A stretch of DNA of 64,000 bases from Botryosphaeria dothidea (Eukaryota > Ascomycota > Dothideomycetes > Botryosphaeriales > Botryosphaeriaceae). Shown here piece after piece: positions 43,401 to 56,335 of this stretch. The translations under genes were made by a program, and so were the position numbers. Numbering within the stretch: the first letter of the stretch is position 1; each line of letters opens with the position of its first letter. The notes under the pieces were generated by a model. That model had not been told where the DNA came from. It ran no database searches and saw only the letters and a list, made by a program, of their open reading frames with translations. Location of the stretch: the NCBI GenBank assembly GCA_011503125.2, contig WWBZ02000002.1:868001-932000 (forward strand), read 5' to 3'.

Positions 43401-44837
43401 GTACGGATTTTTCGTCGACATAATGCCATGATGACGTGGGAGGAATTTTTTGGAGGAAGCGAACAGGAAAAGAATTCTTCGTCTGGCCGTCTGGAAAATA
43501 TTACTGCTGTAATCATGCACTCGTGGTAATCGCAGCAACATTGCTCCTCTTGGTCCGGCGATTGAACCGATCACTAGAGATTATGGGATTCCGACAATGC
43601 ATTGATGGATGGATAGATATTCCCCTTAGTCGGCAATTGGAGGCTTGTTCAAGTTAACAAGGTTTCGGATTCAACACGTGAGAAATTCGGTACATGGGCG
43701 TGATTGTTGACGAGCTATCACTCAAGGCGTATTGTATGTCTATGGGATGATCAGGATTCAATGGTGCTGACCGTTGTACAAAGTATCGTCGATTGTTGAG
43801 AATACTTGATTAGCCGCGATGGGCTTGAGATAGTATCTACTTCGTTGGGGTTCCAGAAATCTTTCTGGGACATCTTTGAGCATTGTACACACCCGGTGAT
43901 CTAACGCACATGAGCCTTAAACTCCACCAGGAAATCCAGTATCGACTAATCAGCGTATACAAATGTAAATTCGGTAGGGTGAGCGCTCACTCATGCGTCT
44001 CCTTGATTGACTGATTGGATCAAAACTCGCAACTTCAACGTCCTCTTGGGCCCAAGATCGGTCCATGAGGCACAATCTCCTTGCTTCAACGAAACTATTG
44101 GAAAGCGGAACGGACCGCTCCATTGGAAAGAGGATAAGTATTCCCCCAACTCGAATGGTGCCGCGTATTACCTAACTTGATTCTGACCCACTCGCAGCAG
44201 ACTTTGGAACCGAGCAGGAGCGGCGGGCTCAATTCCGTGCGGCCCGTCCCAGACCGAACTACGACTACAGAACTGAGCTCCCCAACGGCCATCCAGTCCT
44301 GATGAGCTTGTGGCGGCATTGGAACAGCTGAGAAATCCCGAGGCTACCAATCATGGCTGCTTCAATGGAGATTGTGTAACATCATATCGATGATATACCA
44401 ACACAAAGGCTGCTATCTAGAAAATCGGCTCCGTTTCAATATGGCTTCATGTAGACACAGTCAAGTCGATATGCGAAACTTCTCCCCACATCTCCCCGAA
44501 ACTAGTACATTACTCCATAATCTCAACCACAGCACCCTTCTCTAGGCGCCTCCTGGCTACCAGTGCAACACCATTCCTAAATTTGGCTCAGTATTGCCTC
44601 TCTTTTCTTCAGTCTCACAGTAGCATGAACACGGTCGTGACGCCGTCAGTGTAGATCAGACGCGCCTAGTTTTCTAGCGTACCAACTGTCAAGATGTTGG
44701 GGAGGTTTCATCGCAGCTCAAAAAGCGACCCTTCCTGCTCTGTCCTCGACTTTCTCTTCCATCTACTTCGCTCGTTAATCTAATCTTCTGATCATACTAA
44801 ACCCACTACAATCGCTTTCTGTGTTTGGCAAATCGAG
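43401..44837. other. Intergenic: thioredoxin 3' flank and wall-protein promoter
   Basis: AT-richer DNA. Between about 44005 and 44310 (+) two short open segments look weakly coding (see findings), but no start is visible. From 44600 to 44837 the sequence is CT-rich, fitting a promoter and 5' UTR for the wall-protein gene. Confidence 0.4.
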
Positions 44838-47800
44838 ATGGTGGTGTTCAGGGCTGGGCTTCTTGGCCTATCCCTTGGGCAGCTCGCATTAGCTTTACCT
44901 CCAAATCTAGACTTGTTTCTGAAGGATCCTTCCCTTGTTCATGCACCAACAAGCTCTTCAGCTGCTCCCAATATCGGAGCTACTTCTCAGGCACGTATTT
45001 ACTAAATCCACTGACCCGGTTGCAAAGTCAAATTGCTAACATTCGCCAAGGTCAATAATGGCATACAATGCCCAGCCAGCAACGGTAAATCTTTCACGAC
45101 ATCCAATGGCGCCATTCTCAAGATTGAGTGTACTACGGACCACTGTGGTAGGGACTATGAGTCTAGGAAGGTGGCCTCATACGAGAATTGCTTGGAGATG
45201 TGTTCCAAAAATTCTCCATGCAAGGCCGTTTCCTTCGATTTGAACACGAATATCTGTTACTTGAAGAGCAGCGTCTCCAAAGGCAGCGAAGACTCTGGGG
45301 TGTGGAGTGCTATCCTGGAGAGCAGAGGTAGCGGCCATGGCCAGCAGCCCCCTACGACAACCGCAACTGGTAGGCCGTCTGCGAGCGGACTGCCTATCGG
45401 AGGTGTTCTGGGCGATATTACCTGTCCCCGAGACAACAAGCAGACTCGAACCTCTCCTAGTGGCAATCAGTACATTATCGAATGCGGCGTCGACCGCGTT
45501 TACGGCGACATTGCGGGCCGCGGGCCGGCTTGGGTTGACAGCTTTGACGGCTGCCTTGCCGCCTGCGACTCTGTGGACGTATGTCAGGACGTCTCTTGGA
45601 ACGCCGCCTACCCGAGTGCCAACAAGCCTTGCTATCTGAAGGAGTACGTCGACCAGCCGCGGCAGAATAAGAATGTCTGGGGTGCCAGAAGAGCTGACGG
45701 GTCGTCTGGTGGCTCTGTTAGTACCCTTTCGAACAAGCAATCTTCAAGCACGAGTGGTGCTGGCGCTGCTGCCAGTGCCTCGGACAGTGCGAGCATCAGC
45801 GTGGGTACTACCACGGTCAGAAGCGCTCCATCCTCTTCTTCGTCGACTAGCAGAACCACCAGTGGTCAAGAGACTACGCCCAAGGGTGCCTCCAGAGCCA
45901 CTTCTTCGACGCGTTCTCGAGCAAGAACTACTAGGCCGGGCAGCGGATCTACGAGCAGCCAGCCTAGCAGTCGCATTCCTATCCAGTCGAGGCCAAGTGA
46001 TGGAAGCATATCTCTGGGCTCGATTTCTGCTGTCGTGAGTGGTCTCACGTCTGTACAGCCGACGCAGGTTCCTGTGAGCACCGGATCAGCACCTTCTTCA
46101 CAGGCGTCGTCTACGACGGTCACGCAGAATACTGACCCAGGAAGCTTGCAAACGAAGCCTGCGGAGCCATCCACTTCCACTTCGCAACCGTCCCCTACCT
46201 CTGTCATCCAAACAAGTGATGTGTCTGTGTCTTTGGCGCTGAGCACCTTGTTAGGACCCACTCTGGTGGTGCCTTCCTTGAGCTCTTCTTCATCTACTGC
46301 TTCGACTCGCCAGCAGTCCACAGTTTCCACGAGTAGCGGGGGATCTGGGATTGTACCTCTAATTGGGGCTACAAGGATCGTGGTCCCGTCTTCTTCCACG
46401 AGTACCAACATCCCTACTGTTGAGACTTCTTTTTCGAGCCTTCTGCCCACTGCTCCAACTCAACAGTCCACAGAGCTTAGCGCGACTGCAACAGAAACCC
46501 AAAGCAGAGGTTCTGTGACTGGAACTGAGCCGAAGTTGACGATTACACGTTCTGGAAGTTCCCCGACGAACATCGCTTCTCAGTCAAGCACTTTCACGGG
46601 ACCGGTCGATGCGCCGAGCTCATCCACCTCGACAGCGACGGGTCAGGCGAGCGCGAATACGGAAATCGTTGATCTGACGCTCACTTCCTCTTCCTCTTCC
46701 TCTTCCTTATCATCTCCCTCTTCCCCTTCTTCCGAGACAACTCTTAGTGCACCGACTTCTAGCGCGGTAGTGGATGCGCCAACCACATCGCCTTCGACAT
46801 CTTCGAGGACTGCTACCGAACCCTCTACCGTCACTCAAGTGAACACGTCTTCGACTGTCTCCGAAGTGAGCTCTGTACCTGTGAGCACTTCTCAAGTCAT
46901 TTCAGTGTCTACCCTCCCTACTTCTCGAACAACCAGCAGTCTTGTTACTCGTACCACGATAAGGAGTTTGTCCCGAGGAAGCGGGCGTCCAACGACCAAG
47001 AATTCTCCTCCTACCGGACGGCCAAGTACGCAAGCAGGCAAGCCTGCGCAGCGCCCTCCTGTGACTACTTCCCAGCCACCGTTACCTCACACTACCAAGC
47101 ACCCGAGCAAGACAACCAGTATCAAGCAGTGCACATGGGACTACCATCAAGTAATCACTGGACCCTGCGAAAACTCTATCAACGGACCCCTCACAAATTT
47201 CAATCAAGGTTTCAAGGACGTTGTAGAGCACAATAGTCAAACCCCTGCCAATGCTCTCAGGGCGAGGTCTCTGCCAGACACATACGGTGCTACGACAAAC
47301 ACTTACGATGGCATCCCTTCCTCCATCAAGCGCAAGTTCCAGGACCAGGAAGTCAACTACTGGCAGGCTACTGATTCCGAGTATTACTATGCAAAGCTCT
47401 GTGGGTCTTGCGAGATCATCCGCGTGGTTGCCAGTGATGGCACATACAACGGAAAACCCGAGTGTAACACTTGCGAGCCCCCGGTCATGCAAGCACGAGC
47501 TAGCACTGCTACATATAAGCCCACAGAAGAGGGTGGCATATGTGGTCATGTTGAGTTCCAACCCTCGATCTGCATCAGCTGCAAAGAAAGGGAAGGACCC
47601 CATTTCTGGGCACCCAAGCCAAGCCTGCCGCCTCCAGTTTACTCGACTCCTCGCTGCCCGGAACCTTGCCCTGAACCTTGTCCCTGCAGGCACACCAAGC
47701 CCGAGACCGTGACATGCTGGTCTTGTGTACAGACACCAGTCTATGTCCCTACAACCATGACCAAGGAGTACTACAAGACAGTGAAGGTTCCCACTCCCGT

Positions 47801-49589
47801 CCCGCACTACAAGACAACCAAAGAGACGAAGATAATCACCACTCCCAAGTTGATCCCAACGACTGCCTACAAGACAAAGACGGAGCACAAGGTCATTACT
47901 ACGCCGGTCTACAGGACTAAGGTGGACACTAAAGTCATGACCACACCGGTCTACGTGACGAAGGTCTCGACCAACGTCATTCCCACTACTGAGAGGATCA
48001 CCAAGACAATTGTTTGCAACAGCTGCCCTGAAGGAAAGACGACCACCGTGAGCTTCCACAAGACGCACACTACTGCAACGACGCAGTATGTCACATGCGA
48101 GAGGAACAATACGATCACAGTGAAGACAACACAGAAGACCAAGGAGACCGAGATCAAGACTGTTCCCTACACCAACTACGTCACCCTGACCGAGAAGTGC
48201 ACGTCTTGCCCTGGCAGCTACACGACAACGATCAAGACCAAGGAGACGGAGACGAAGAGCGTGCCCTACACCCAGAAGGTCACTGTCACTGAGAAGTGCA
48301 GCAGCTGCCCCGGCGGCTCCACGACGACCGTGAAGACAACGTACGCCCCGCCGTCGACCCCTTCGACGACTCAGGTTGTCACGCTGAGCAAGCCTTGCGT
48401 GGAGTGTCCCGGCGGTTCGAAGACCCAAGTCGTCACGGTGAGTAGGCCTTGCCTGAGCTGCCCCGGCGGTTCGACGCCCGTCGTTGTCTCGATGCCTACT
48501 CCATCACAACGTCCTCCGCCTTCTCAGCCCCCGGTTCAGAAGCCATCTCAACCTCCGGCGCAACCTCCTGTCCAGCCGCCCGCTCAGCCTTCGAAGCCCC
48601 CGGTCCAGCTGCCCTCTCAACCTTCGCAGCCACCGGTCCAACTTCCTGCGCAGCCACCTTCTCAACCTCCCGCGCAACCTCCCGCGCAACCTCCTGTTCA
48701 GCAGCCATCTCAGCCTCCTGCACAGCCGCCTGTCCAGCCGTGCAAAGATAGGCTCTGCCCGCCCAACACTACTGTCACGTATAGCAGTACCAAGACTAAG
48801 GTCCACAGCGCCACTCAGACAGTCACCCAAAATGTGCCCAAGCCATCCGCACCTATCGGCGGTGCGCCTGCCCCCCAGCCCTCCGCTCCTAAGCCCGAAG
48901 GCCCCAAGGGAAGTGCACCTGCTCCTCAACCTTCTGCCCCTGCTCCCCAGCCTTCTGCCCCGAAGCCTGAGGGACCAAGCGGAAGTGCTCCTGCGCCGAA
49001 GCCCTCTGCGCCGGCACCCCGGCCATCTGCTCCTAAGCCAGAAGGGCCAAAGGGCAGCGCACCCGCGCCCCAGCCATCCGCTCCTGCACCTCAGCCTTCT
49101 GCCCCCAAGCCCGAGGGACCCAAGGGCAGCGCCCCCGGACCCCAACCCTCCGCGCCGCAGCCGGAGGGGCCTAAGAGCAGCGGCCCAGCGCCCGCGCCTT
49201 CGCAGCCCGCTCAATCGAACCCGCCTGCCCCCTCGAAGCCGGCGCCGTCCAAGCCTCCCGCTCCATCATCCCAGCCTGCCCCGTCTCAACCCGCCCCGTC
49301 TGTTCCCCAGCCCTCGACCTACGTGAGCCCTCCGCCCAAGCCCACCACGCCCCCCGCTGCCCCGTCATCGGCGCGCCCGAAGCCCTCTTCTGGCCCTGCC
49401 TCTTCATCCTCGTCGTTGGAGACGGAGACGGCGAGCAGCAGCAAGCCGACGCCGAGCGCAACGACGGGTAGGCCGCGGCCGAAGCCGTCTTCGCCGCCGG
49501 ACGAGGAGGAGAACGGCGCGGGTGCGGTGAGGCCGAGGATCGCGGTTGCGGTGGTGGTGGGTGCGGTTTTGGCGGGGTGGATGGTTTGA
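44838..49589 (+). CDS. Giant secreted PAN-domain, Ser/Thr-rich, GPI-type wall protein
   Basis: Two exons, 44838-44990 and 45051-49589 (1563 aa). A 60-bp intron has a GC donor (CAG|GCACGT), a GCTAAC branch site and acceptor CCAAG. The first exon supplies a signal peptide (MVVFRAGLLGLSLGQLALAL). Two PAN/Apple-like Cys modules follow at about residues 57-140 and 174-264, each ending near YLK. Then comes a Ser/Thr-rich stalk (about 269-740), an unrecognised Cys-containing segment (about 745-910), a TTK/VYxTK repeat zone, five CxxCPxG repeats (about 1040-1195), PPxQP repeats and PSAPxPEGPKGS repeats. The C-terminus is a hydrophobic tail (IAVAVVVGAVLAGWMV) suiting a GPI anchor. It is probably a wall adhesin or matrix protein; carbohydrate binding by the PAN modules is inference. 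Confidence 0.88.
48016..48480 (+). repeat. Five CxxCPxG..TT coding repeats in wall protein
   Basis: Five spaced units encode CNSCPEGKTTTV, CTSCPGSYTTTI, CSSCPGGSTTTV, CVECPGGSKTQV and CLSCPGGSTPVV, three of them joined by KTKETE..VPYT linkers. They look like recent internal duplications. The paired cysteines could form crosslinks in the wall. Confidence 0.75.
48530..49330 (+). repeat. Proline-rich coding repeats in wall protein
   Basis: First PPxQP units (48530-48750), then several copies of a PSAPxPEGPKGSAPAPQ unit (48840-49190), then PAPSxP units. The codons vary among copies, so these are old enough to have diverged. The region should form an extended, flexible stalk near the membrane anchor. 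Confidence 0.8.
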
Positions 49590-52500
49590 TGGGTGTGATT
49601 TTTTTCCACCTCTTTTTTTTCCAAACCAGCGACGGTGAGGTTGCTGGGCACTCGTTTGCGGATTTCTTCTTGTTTTGGACGTTTGTGTTTGTCTGTTTTG
49701 ATTGGTAAGGAAAAGGAAAATGGAAAAGTGTTTTTTTGGTGGTGTTGTTTATGAGGATTAGTAGGTAATAAAGGATAGTAATACATGCCATTCCTTTTTT
49801 GTGGCTTTAAGACGCTTTGACGGTGGTGAATGGTGGTCTTGCGAATGTTTGGTGGGATGGTGACCAGGTTTTTATGACGCCGAGAGTCAAATCGTGCCAG
49901 TAGTTACTAGAGTATGTTCGAGGTCCAGGAGGTTCTTGGCTGTCTGCCTTCACACCCGCAATCCGTTACATGAGTGTAGATCGTCGAGGGATCGAAAGCC
50001 AATGCTTGAAGATACCTGATTATCCCGAAGACGCATGTATATTCCAAGTTCGTATATCGGTTCTCTAGTCGATGCCGGTCAAGGTTGGCGTCGGGACAAG
50101 GCGGTTTGGGGTGTGAAGAGCGTGGCTCAGAACATTGTAGGTTGCTGGCAATGGCGAGGGCGGCGAGTATGAACAACGCTGATGATTCCTCGTCGGACTG
50201 CAACGATGAAGGTCGGCGACGAGTTAGGGTCTTAACAGACTGGTCAAAATGAAATGACGTGCGATATCGAGCGACGTCTGGCGGCATAGAGAACGACAAT
50301 GGGCAGTGTTGTGATGTCCTAGAGCATCAAGGGTATCGGTAGATTGAGAGCCTTGTTAGTTACCTGTCGGAGTTGAGGGTGTAAAAATAGCTCGCAGCTT
50401 TATCTTCGAGAATCAGACAGCTATCACACCGGCAACGGCCCGTCTTCTGTCCAGGATGGCCTTAATACCTGCCGGATTACTGCATAAGACACTCCAGACA
50501 TGTGCTAGGAACACTTGGTGGTGTCTCTTGATGAGCCAATATTTGGGTGTAGAACCTTTTACCTGCTTTCAGAGCTCCAGCTTCAGAACCAAGGTACGAA
50601 TCAGCGACCGATGGAGTCACAGACGCTTAGGTATTCGAAGCCCGGAAAGTCAGGCAAACGACTCTCACAGCTGCTCTGTGGCTCAACGAGCTTCAGCACA
50701 TGCTCATAGATGAGCTTTCATTTGAGCTCCCTTCCCGTTTGCAAGTTCGTTGGTCCGGGACTACGCGGTCTTTGCTGGGTGGCAAACATTCGGTAACGTT
50801 CCGCAGGCAACGGACACTTCAAGGATGTTTCAACGAGGAAGTAGAATTCTGTGACATCGAATTTGAGAACAAGGACATTATACTGCAACGATGGAAATGA
50901 TACACTGGGTAGAATACTGGCCAGGGATCCCTGGGTGGGAAGTGTCGCGGGGGGAAGCTCCAAAGGGACAGTGCGGACGGGGAGAGGAGACCCGACGAGA
51001 GCGAGCTGATTCACTCCCCGTTCTGGATTTCAATGCGCCAGGTCACACATTCCAGGAGAAGGGCACAAAAAAAACAGGGTGTACAAAAGTTTCTCAGCCA
51101 CAGGCGGCAAGCGACATTGGAATCACGGATGGCGTGGGATGGCGCACGTGGGGGTCGTATTGTTGGCCATAGGCCCAAGCTCTTCAGCGGCACAAAGTAA
51201 ATCAGGGAGCACAGTGGCAAGCTTGCATGCAGGGTGGAGGCAGAATGTGATTGAAGCGATACCGGAGTGGTACACAAATAAGACGGGTCGTTTGCGACAC
51301 TCCTTTTTCATGCAGGCGCCAACAGAAACTGGCTGGAATCACTTCCGCGGAATGAGCGAATAAGCGCGGTGGTGGGCGGCCACGAGATAACAGCCGGCAG
51401 CTGAGCTTCTAAATTTGCTTTGGCTGAGACAGCAGATAACAACGACTTCATCTAACCCAAGACTGGCGATGCACGGAGGACTGGGCGCTGGAGGCGGACA
51501 GGCTCCAGCGCGGTCGGATTGTCCCCGCGAACACAGAAGGTGTGGCGGGAAGATCTGGAGATCGTGGAGTCCGTGTTGATGTGGGAGTCCGGAGGCCCGC
51601 AGTCGCGCCCGTTTGATGAGATTTCGAGATGGGGATTGCGTGGGTTGTGCTCTGGTCGCGAAGAATTTTGGGCTGTTGGGCCCGTGCAGGGGGCGGCGGC
51701 GACGGCATCCCTGCCGCGGAAGTGAGACGGTCCGATTCCGCCTACTCTCGACCTCGCCCACGACACGCAGAATCTGCGCTGCCAACCCTCCGCCGACGAC
51801 GTCACCACCCACGCTTCGCCCGCGCTTACCACTGCCATTTCCCGCTCCGACGCCTGTCCCTGGTGTTGGCGAGCTCCGGCGGAGATGCGGACGCGCGCCG
51901 TCGCTCGTTTCGCCGATGCCGCGGCCGACGGGAAGCTGACTTCAGCCTCAGCCTCATGACCGAAGCCGGATCCAAGTCTGACCCACTCGGGTCCTCAATC
52001 TGCCCTGAAGCTAGCGAGTGACAGGCTCCGGTGAACTGAGCATGGACCCGCACTGACGACCTTCAGACACGACGGCGTCCACCCGCCTGTGTTGTTGCGA
52101 TCGCGTCTTATCTCACCGAGTCGGAAAGAGCCGGGTTGCACAATTCTCCTGCCAGACCCGCCGGGCGTCCATGCGCCACAAGCCTCAGCCTCGTCTCCGA
52201 GCACGCCCCAAGTGCAGAGCCGCCGTCCGTCCGCGAAACCGCTGGGAAAAGTTGCGATGCGCTGTGCTTGGAAAAAAAGTCGAAGGTTGCACGGCAGCGC
52301 ATATTGCGTGTCGTCAGGGAATCCGCCAAGCGGCGTCTGCATAGGGCTGCTTCTACGATGGATGGCTGCTCGCGCTAGCCGCGTCGGGAAAGGCGGCACA
52401 ACTTTTCGTGACCGCCTGCCAGAAATTTTTGGGTCCACCACCGCGCAGAGATGCCCGCCGTAGTCGGACGGATGAGCGGATGCCTGCGTGCCTGCGTGCG

Positions 52501-52922
52501 GACGCCCGTCCAGTCTGCGGAGAGGCAAAAGGTTCGAAAGGACTGTCCGTGGAGGGCGGGCGCGGTCTTTATGTGCTCGTTGTGCGCCGTGCCAGTTATC
52601 TCACCACGAGCATCATGGCCACAGGCATACCGCGCGCTACGCGAGCGCGGTGGGCCTGTGGCCGCCTGGCGCGCCGCGATTGGGCCGCGCTGAGCGAATT
52701 CGCCCGCCGCTGCTTGCTCGATCGGCGTTGTGTGTGCCCGGCGCTGCCCTTCCCAATGTGCCAGAGCTTGCGGCCACGGACCACGCAGCGCCGAAGCTCT
52801 CCCTCGCTTTTTTCAGTCCTGCTCACAAACTCTTCCTCTCCTTCTCTCCGACTCTTCATCGACCCGTCCATTCGAAGCTTCAATTCATCACCCAAAGCTT
52901 CAATTCCATCAAATCCATCACA
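49590..52922. other. 3.3-kb intergenic region upstream of ATP9
   Basis: No gene is supported. T-runs at 49590-49740 suit the end of the wall-protein gene. A plus-strand open segment at 50634-50900 (ends FENKDIILQRWK) looks weakly coding but has no convincing start or splice partner. The GC-rich part from 51400 to 52700 has overlapping frames on both strands without domains. The last 150 bp before ATP9 are CT-rich with CATCAAATCCATCACA before the start codon, typical of a strong fungal promoter and leader. Confidence 0.4.
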
Positions 52923-53451
52923 ATGGCTGCTGCTCGCGTCACTCCCAAGATGGCTACCCTCACTAGGGCCGCCCGCCCCGTCTTCCGCGCTCCCGTCCAG
53001 CAGCGCGCCTTCACCGGTACAGACTGACCTCTACCCTCGTTGCAAAAGTTTTCCATCAATTGTCCATCCCGTACTGAGTCAATTCCATCATGAAACAGTT
53101 GCCAGCCCTGCTGTCAAGCGTGCCACTCCCTTCCAGGCCGTCAAGCGCCAGCAGCCCTCCGCCATCCTCAGGGCCGCTCAGTTCAACAAGCAGACCGCCC
53201 GCCCCTACAGCTCCGAGATGGCCAATGCCCTCGTCCAGGTCTCCCAGAACCTTGGTATGGGTAATGCCGCCATTGGTCTCGGTGGTGCCGGTATCGGTAT
53301 CGGTGTCGTCTTCGGTGCTCTCATCCTTGCTGTCGGCCGCAACCCCAGCATGCGTGGCCAGCTCTTCTCCTACGCCATTCTTGGTTTCGCCTTCGTCGAG
53401 GCCATTGGTCTTTTCGACCTCATGGTTGCCATGATGGCCAAGTTCGTGTAA
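52923..53451 (+). CDS. ATP9: ATP synthase subunit 9 (c-ring proteolipid), nuclear-encoded
   Basis: Two exons, 52923-53016 and 53099-53451 (148 aa). The 82-bp intron is in the presequence. Residues 1 to about 67 are a long basic mitochondrial presequence ([20 protein letters not shown].. [15 protein letters not shown]..). The mature proteolipid starts near [20 protein letters not shown] and has two hydrophobic helices joined by the polar [10 protein letters not shown] loop. The proton-carrying glutamate is Glu132 in [13 protein letters not shown]. The c-ring turns proton flow into rotation in the F1Fo synthase. Filamentous fungi commonly encode this subunit in the nucleus, unlike yeast. C-rich codon choice fits very high expression. 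Confidence 0.98.
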
Positions 53452-56335
53452 ACGTCTTTCAGGGGATGATGGCGATGACGATGCGGGCTCACGTTGGATA
53501 TTACTGATTGGCATATCGGGCCTCGTGTGTCCATCATTCGTCTTTGCTTTGAGATGAGAACAGGGGATGCAGTCATCGTGGTGGAATGGACACCCCCGGT
53601 GGTTTAGAGCGATGGAAATGTACCTGTACGAAAAAATACCGCATAGAGCCAGCGAACATCTTCGTGGTATTTGCTCATAGAAGGGATTCCTTTTTTCCAA
53701 ATTTCAATCCGCCGCCTGTACTTCATAGACATGTATATCAATGCCTCGGAACATGAGCACTGGATTGCCATACGACATCGACAGCTCCAACGCTCCAACC
53801 ATACTCAATGGCCCGGACCCGACCAAAGCTCCCAAACCCCTTCCCCATTGATCCGAATCGAGAGAGCTTGAGCTCAGATCCTCCAGCTCAGAAAGCTTTC
53901 CCCATATTCCTTGAGTCCCTCTCCCCCGCAAAAGCGGCTCTTCTCCGCATTAAGATACCCCCAAGGAGAACGTGCGAGCACTTCATTCCCAAGGGGGACC
54001 TAGCCCATGATTGAGCCTACACTTACACCCCAAATCGCCATACCTCCCGCCCATCCGCCCGTCGGCCTACATTAGCGAGCCCATTGAATGCCCTTCGAAG
54101 CACGCAAGAGAGTGCCCTTCCACTCGATGTCGCCGACTCGCGTAGTACATGCACTATCGGTGATACAAAACATGCTAACGTGGCTGATCAGACAATCACA
54201 GACACAAGCACACAACTCCCGAGGCGAAGTACCGGAGCGCCTTCATCAGGCAAGCCATCCGTAGCCATTGAGTGGCCGTCATCGTCGTCCATATTCTCCC
54301 TCTCCTGCACATTTTCCACATGCCCAGCCTCCGGTTGGACTTCCCCATCGTCGCCACCCCCTTTCGTTCAACACTTAAACATCAGCGGAGCCCTCGTCCT
54401 AAGGGCTGTCCAAACCCGTATCGGATGGAATCCCGGCGTCGCCGTGTTAGCAGTGCCCTAAGCTTCTTTCCCTCGGGCTTCCGGGGCACGTGGACAGGTC
54501 ATCGATAAGATGGGCGATGCACGAGAGCGGGTCGGCCAAGCGACGAAGAGCACTTGTCGTGACTAAGTGGTACGTACCCTGCCCAACGGCCCCCAGCCAC
54601 AAACACATGCTTTGCTTTACGCCCGTAGCTCCAGCTGTCCAAAACACTCCGCTGGTCGGAGGGTGGAGGATTTCATAAAAACCAGCTGCTTCTCCCACCT
54701 CGCTCCGCAGCAAACACACAACCTCGATACCGGCATGCCGGATCGCGGTGGGTTGGTTGCGATCCTTTGCGGCGTCGGAGTGGCGTGGTAAGTGGGCTGC
54801 TGTTTGTCTGCTTCACGAGAGCAGCTGACCGGCGCCGATGTCTCTCTCTCTCCTTCGCCTGCCTTCGAGTAGAAAAGCTCGTCTCGATGGATCTTCGATG
54901 GGCTGCTCGCCGCTTCGATTGATTCTCTTTGAAGCTTCAGAGCTTCCGGTCAACGATGCAGCAACACCGCCATAATGATCTCGCACGTCACAGAGGCAGA
55001 GATAACGCTGCCGCCGTCCACTGGTCGGGAAATGACTCGCTGCGTTTGCATTATTCTTTTCCCTTTCATCGGGAGCGCTTCGATTCAGCGTCGACCGGTC
55101 GCACTCTATCTCGCATGCACCAGATGCTTAAGAACGCTCTATCTCGAATTCAGAAAAGCTGCCCGGCCATGGCAGCGTGCGAACGACTGCCCTCGGCATC
55201 TGCGGTAGATGAAAGGGAGCGGTTGCCTTTCGCCCGCACGACCGCCGAGATTGATCCGAGGCGGATAAAACCCCCCGGTCGCGCGGAAGAATGCCCCGTG
55301 AAGAACTGTCGTTGCAAGAAGGCCGGCCGCCCTTCGGAGCTTGGCCCGGGGTTTTTCTGCTCGCTCATGCAAGGTCGCTCCGGCCGAACCGGCGGCTTGG
55401 GAAAGTTTATATGCTCAACAACCGCTCGAGCGCGCGGCGCTGGAATTTTGTTTGCACCCTTTTCCCTTTTCGTTGCGCATGGGAAAGGGCGTTTTGGGCA
55501 TGTTGGGATGAGGGTAGGCCGGTGCTGGTGGTGAAAGGTAAATGCAGCATGCACGGTGAGGGTGGGGGGCTGCCTAAGGCTGTCTTGGGTCGTTGTGATG
55601 CAATGCCTTTTCTGCCTTTGCGAAGAGAGGATAGAAGTGGTGCCTTGGCTTCTGATATCCGCTTGATGGCTCCTCTTGCCTGACGAGGTTGGCATCAGAA
55701 AGAGTCGAAGCATTCAGCCGGATGTGCATGCAACCGGTTTCCCGGTAGCTTTCATCTGCAGGAATGCTTCAAATCTCCATGCGGATTTGCACCTGTTGTG
55801 GCAATGCTCCAATGTCATTATTGAGTAAATGCTTCCCAGACAATGGCACATGGCATTAACCAGATCTCAGGGTGAGAACAACGTGAGAAGCGAGCTCCTG
55901 TTTTGGATTGCACAATCTGAGCTCGAACATGATCTTAACATTGCTTACTACGGCTTTTTGTATATGTGGAATGAATGCAGAGAAGACATCATACAGTCCA
56001 ATGGCGGATGGGAAGAGCAAAAGATACTGAGCTATCGCTGGGTGTTGCAGGACGGGACATCTGGGGAGGGTTCCCTTTGCGGCTGCACTCGACGCACAGC
56101 ACCTCAGGAACCATGACCCAGACGCTTCACCTACGCCTCAAAAACACCACTAAAACACCATCGCCCCCATCACCGTCCCTCAACTCCCCAGACCCGAAAC
56201 AGCAAATGTCTCTCATCAGACGAGCGAGCACGTGACTTCGTGATCCCACACGTGTCATCTCTCGCCGGGCAACAGACACAGGTACCCACCGGCAGCGAAC
56301 AATCCCCACCTCGACCACCAAGATCCGCAAACAAG
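53452..56335. other. 2.9-kb intergenic region upstream of ALG3
   Basis: No gene is supported. Several frames of 60-200 codons overlap on both strands without domain signatures. A short frame at 54735-54790 ends in a good donor (GTAAGTGG), but the following acceptors lead straight to a stop. No RNA gene is seen. Confidence 0.4.

Noticed and set aside
47082..48428. 448-codon open frame antisense to the wall-protein gene
   Set aside because: It arises from Thr/Lys/Pro repeat codons read backwards and has no independent support.
50634..50900. Open segment ending FENKDIILQRWK
   Set aside because: It looks somewhat protein-like, but the only upstream intron would be about 37 bp and out of phase. 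Not enough to call a gene.
54735..54870. Short ATG frame ending in a GTAAGTGG donor
   Set aside because: Every nearby acceptor leads to an immediate stop, so no protein can be built.
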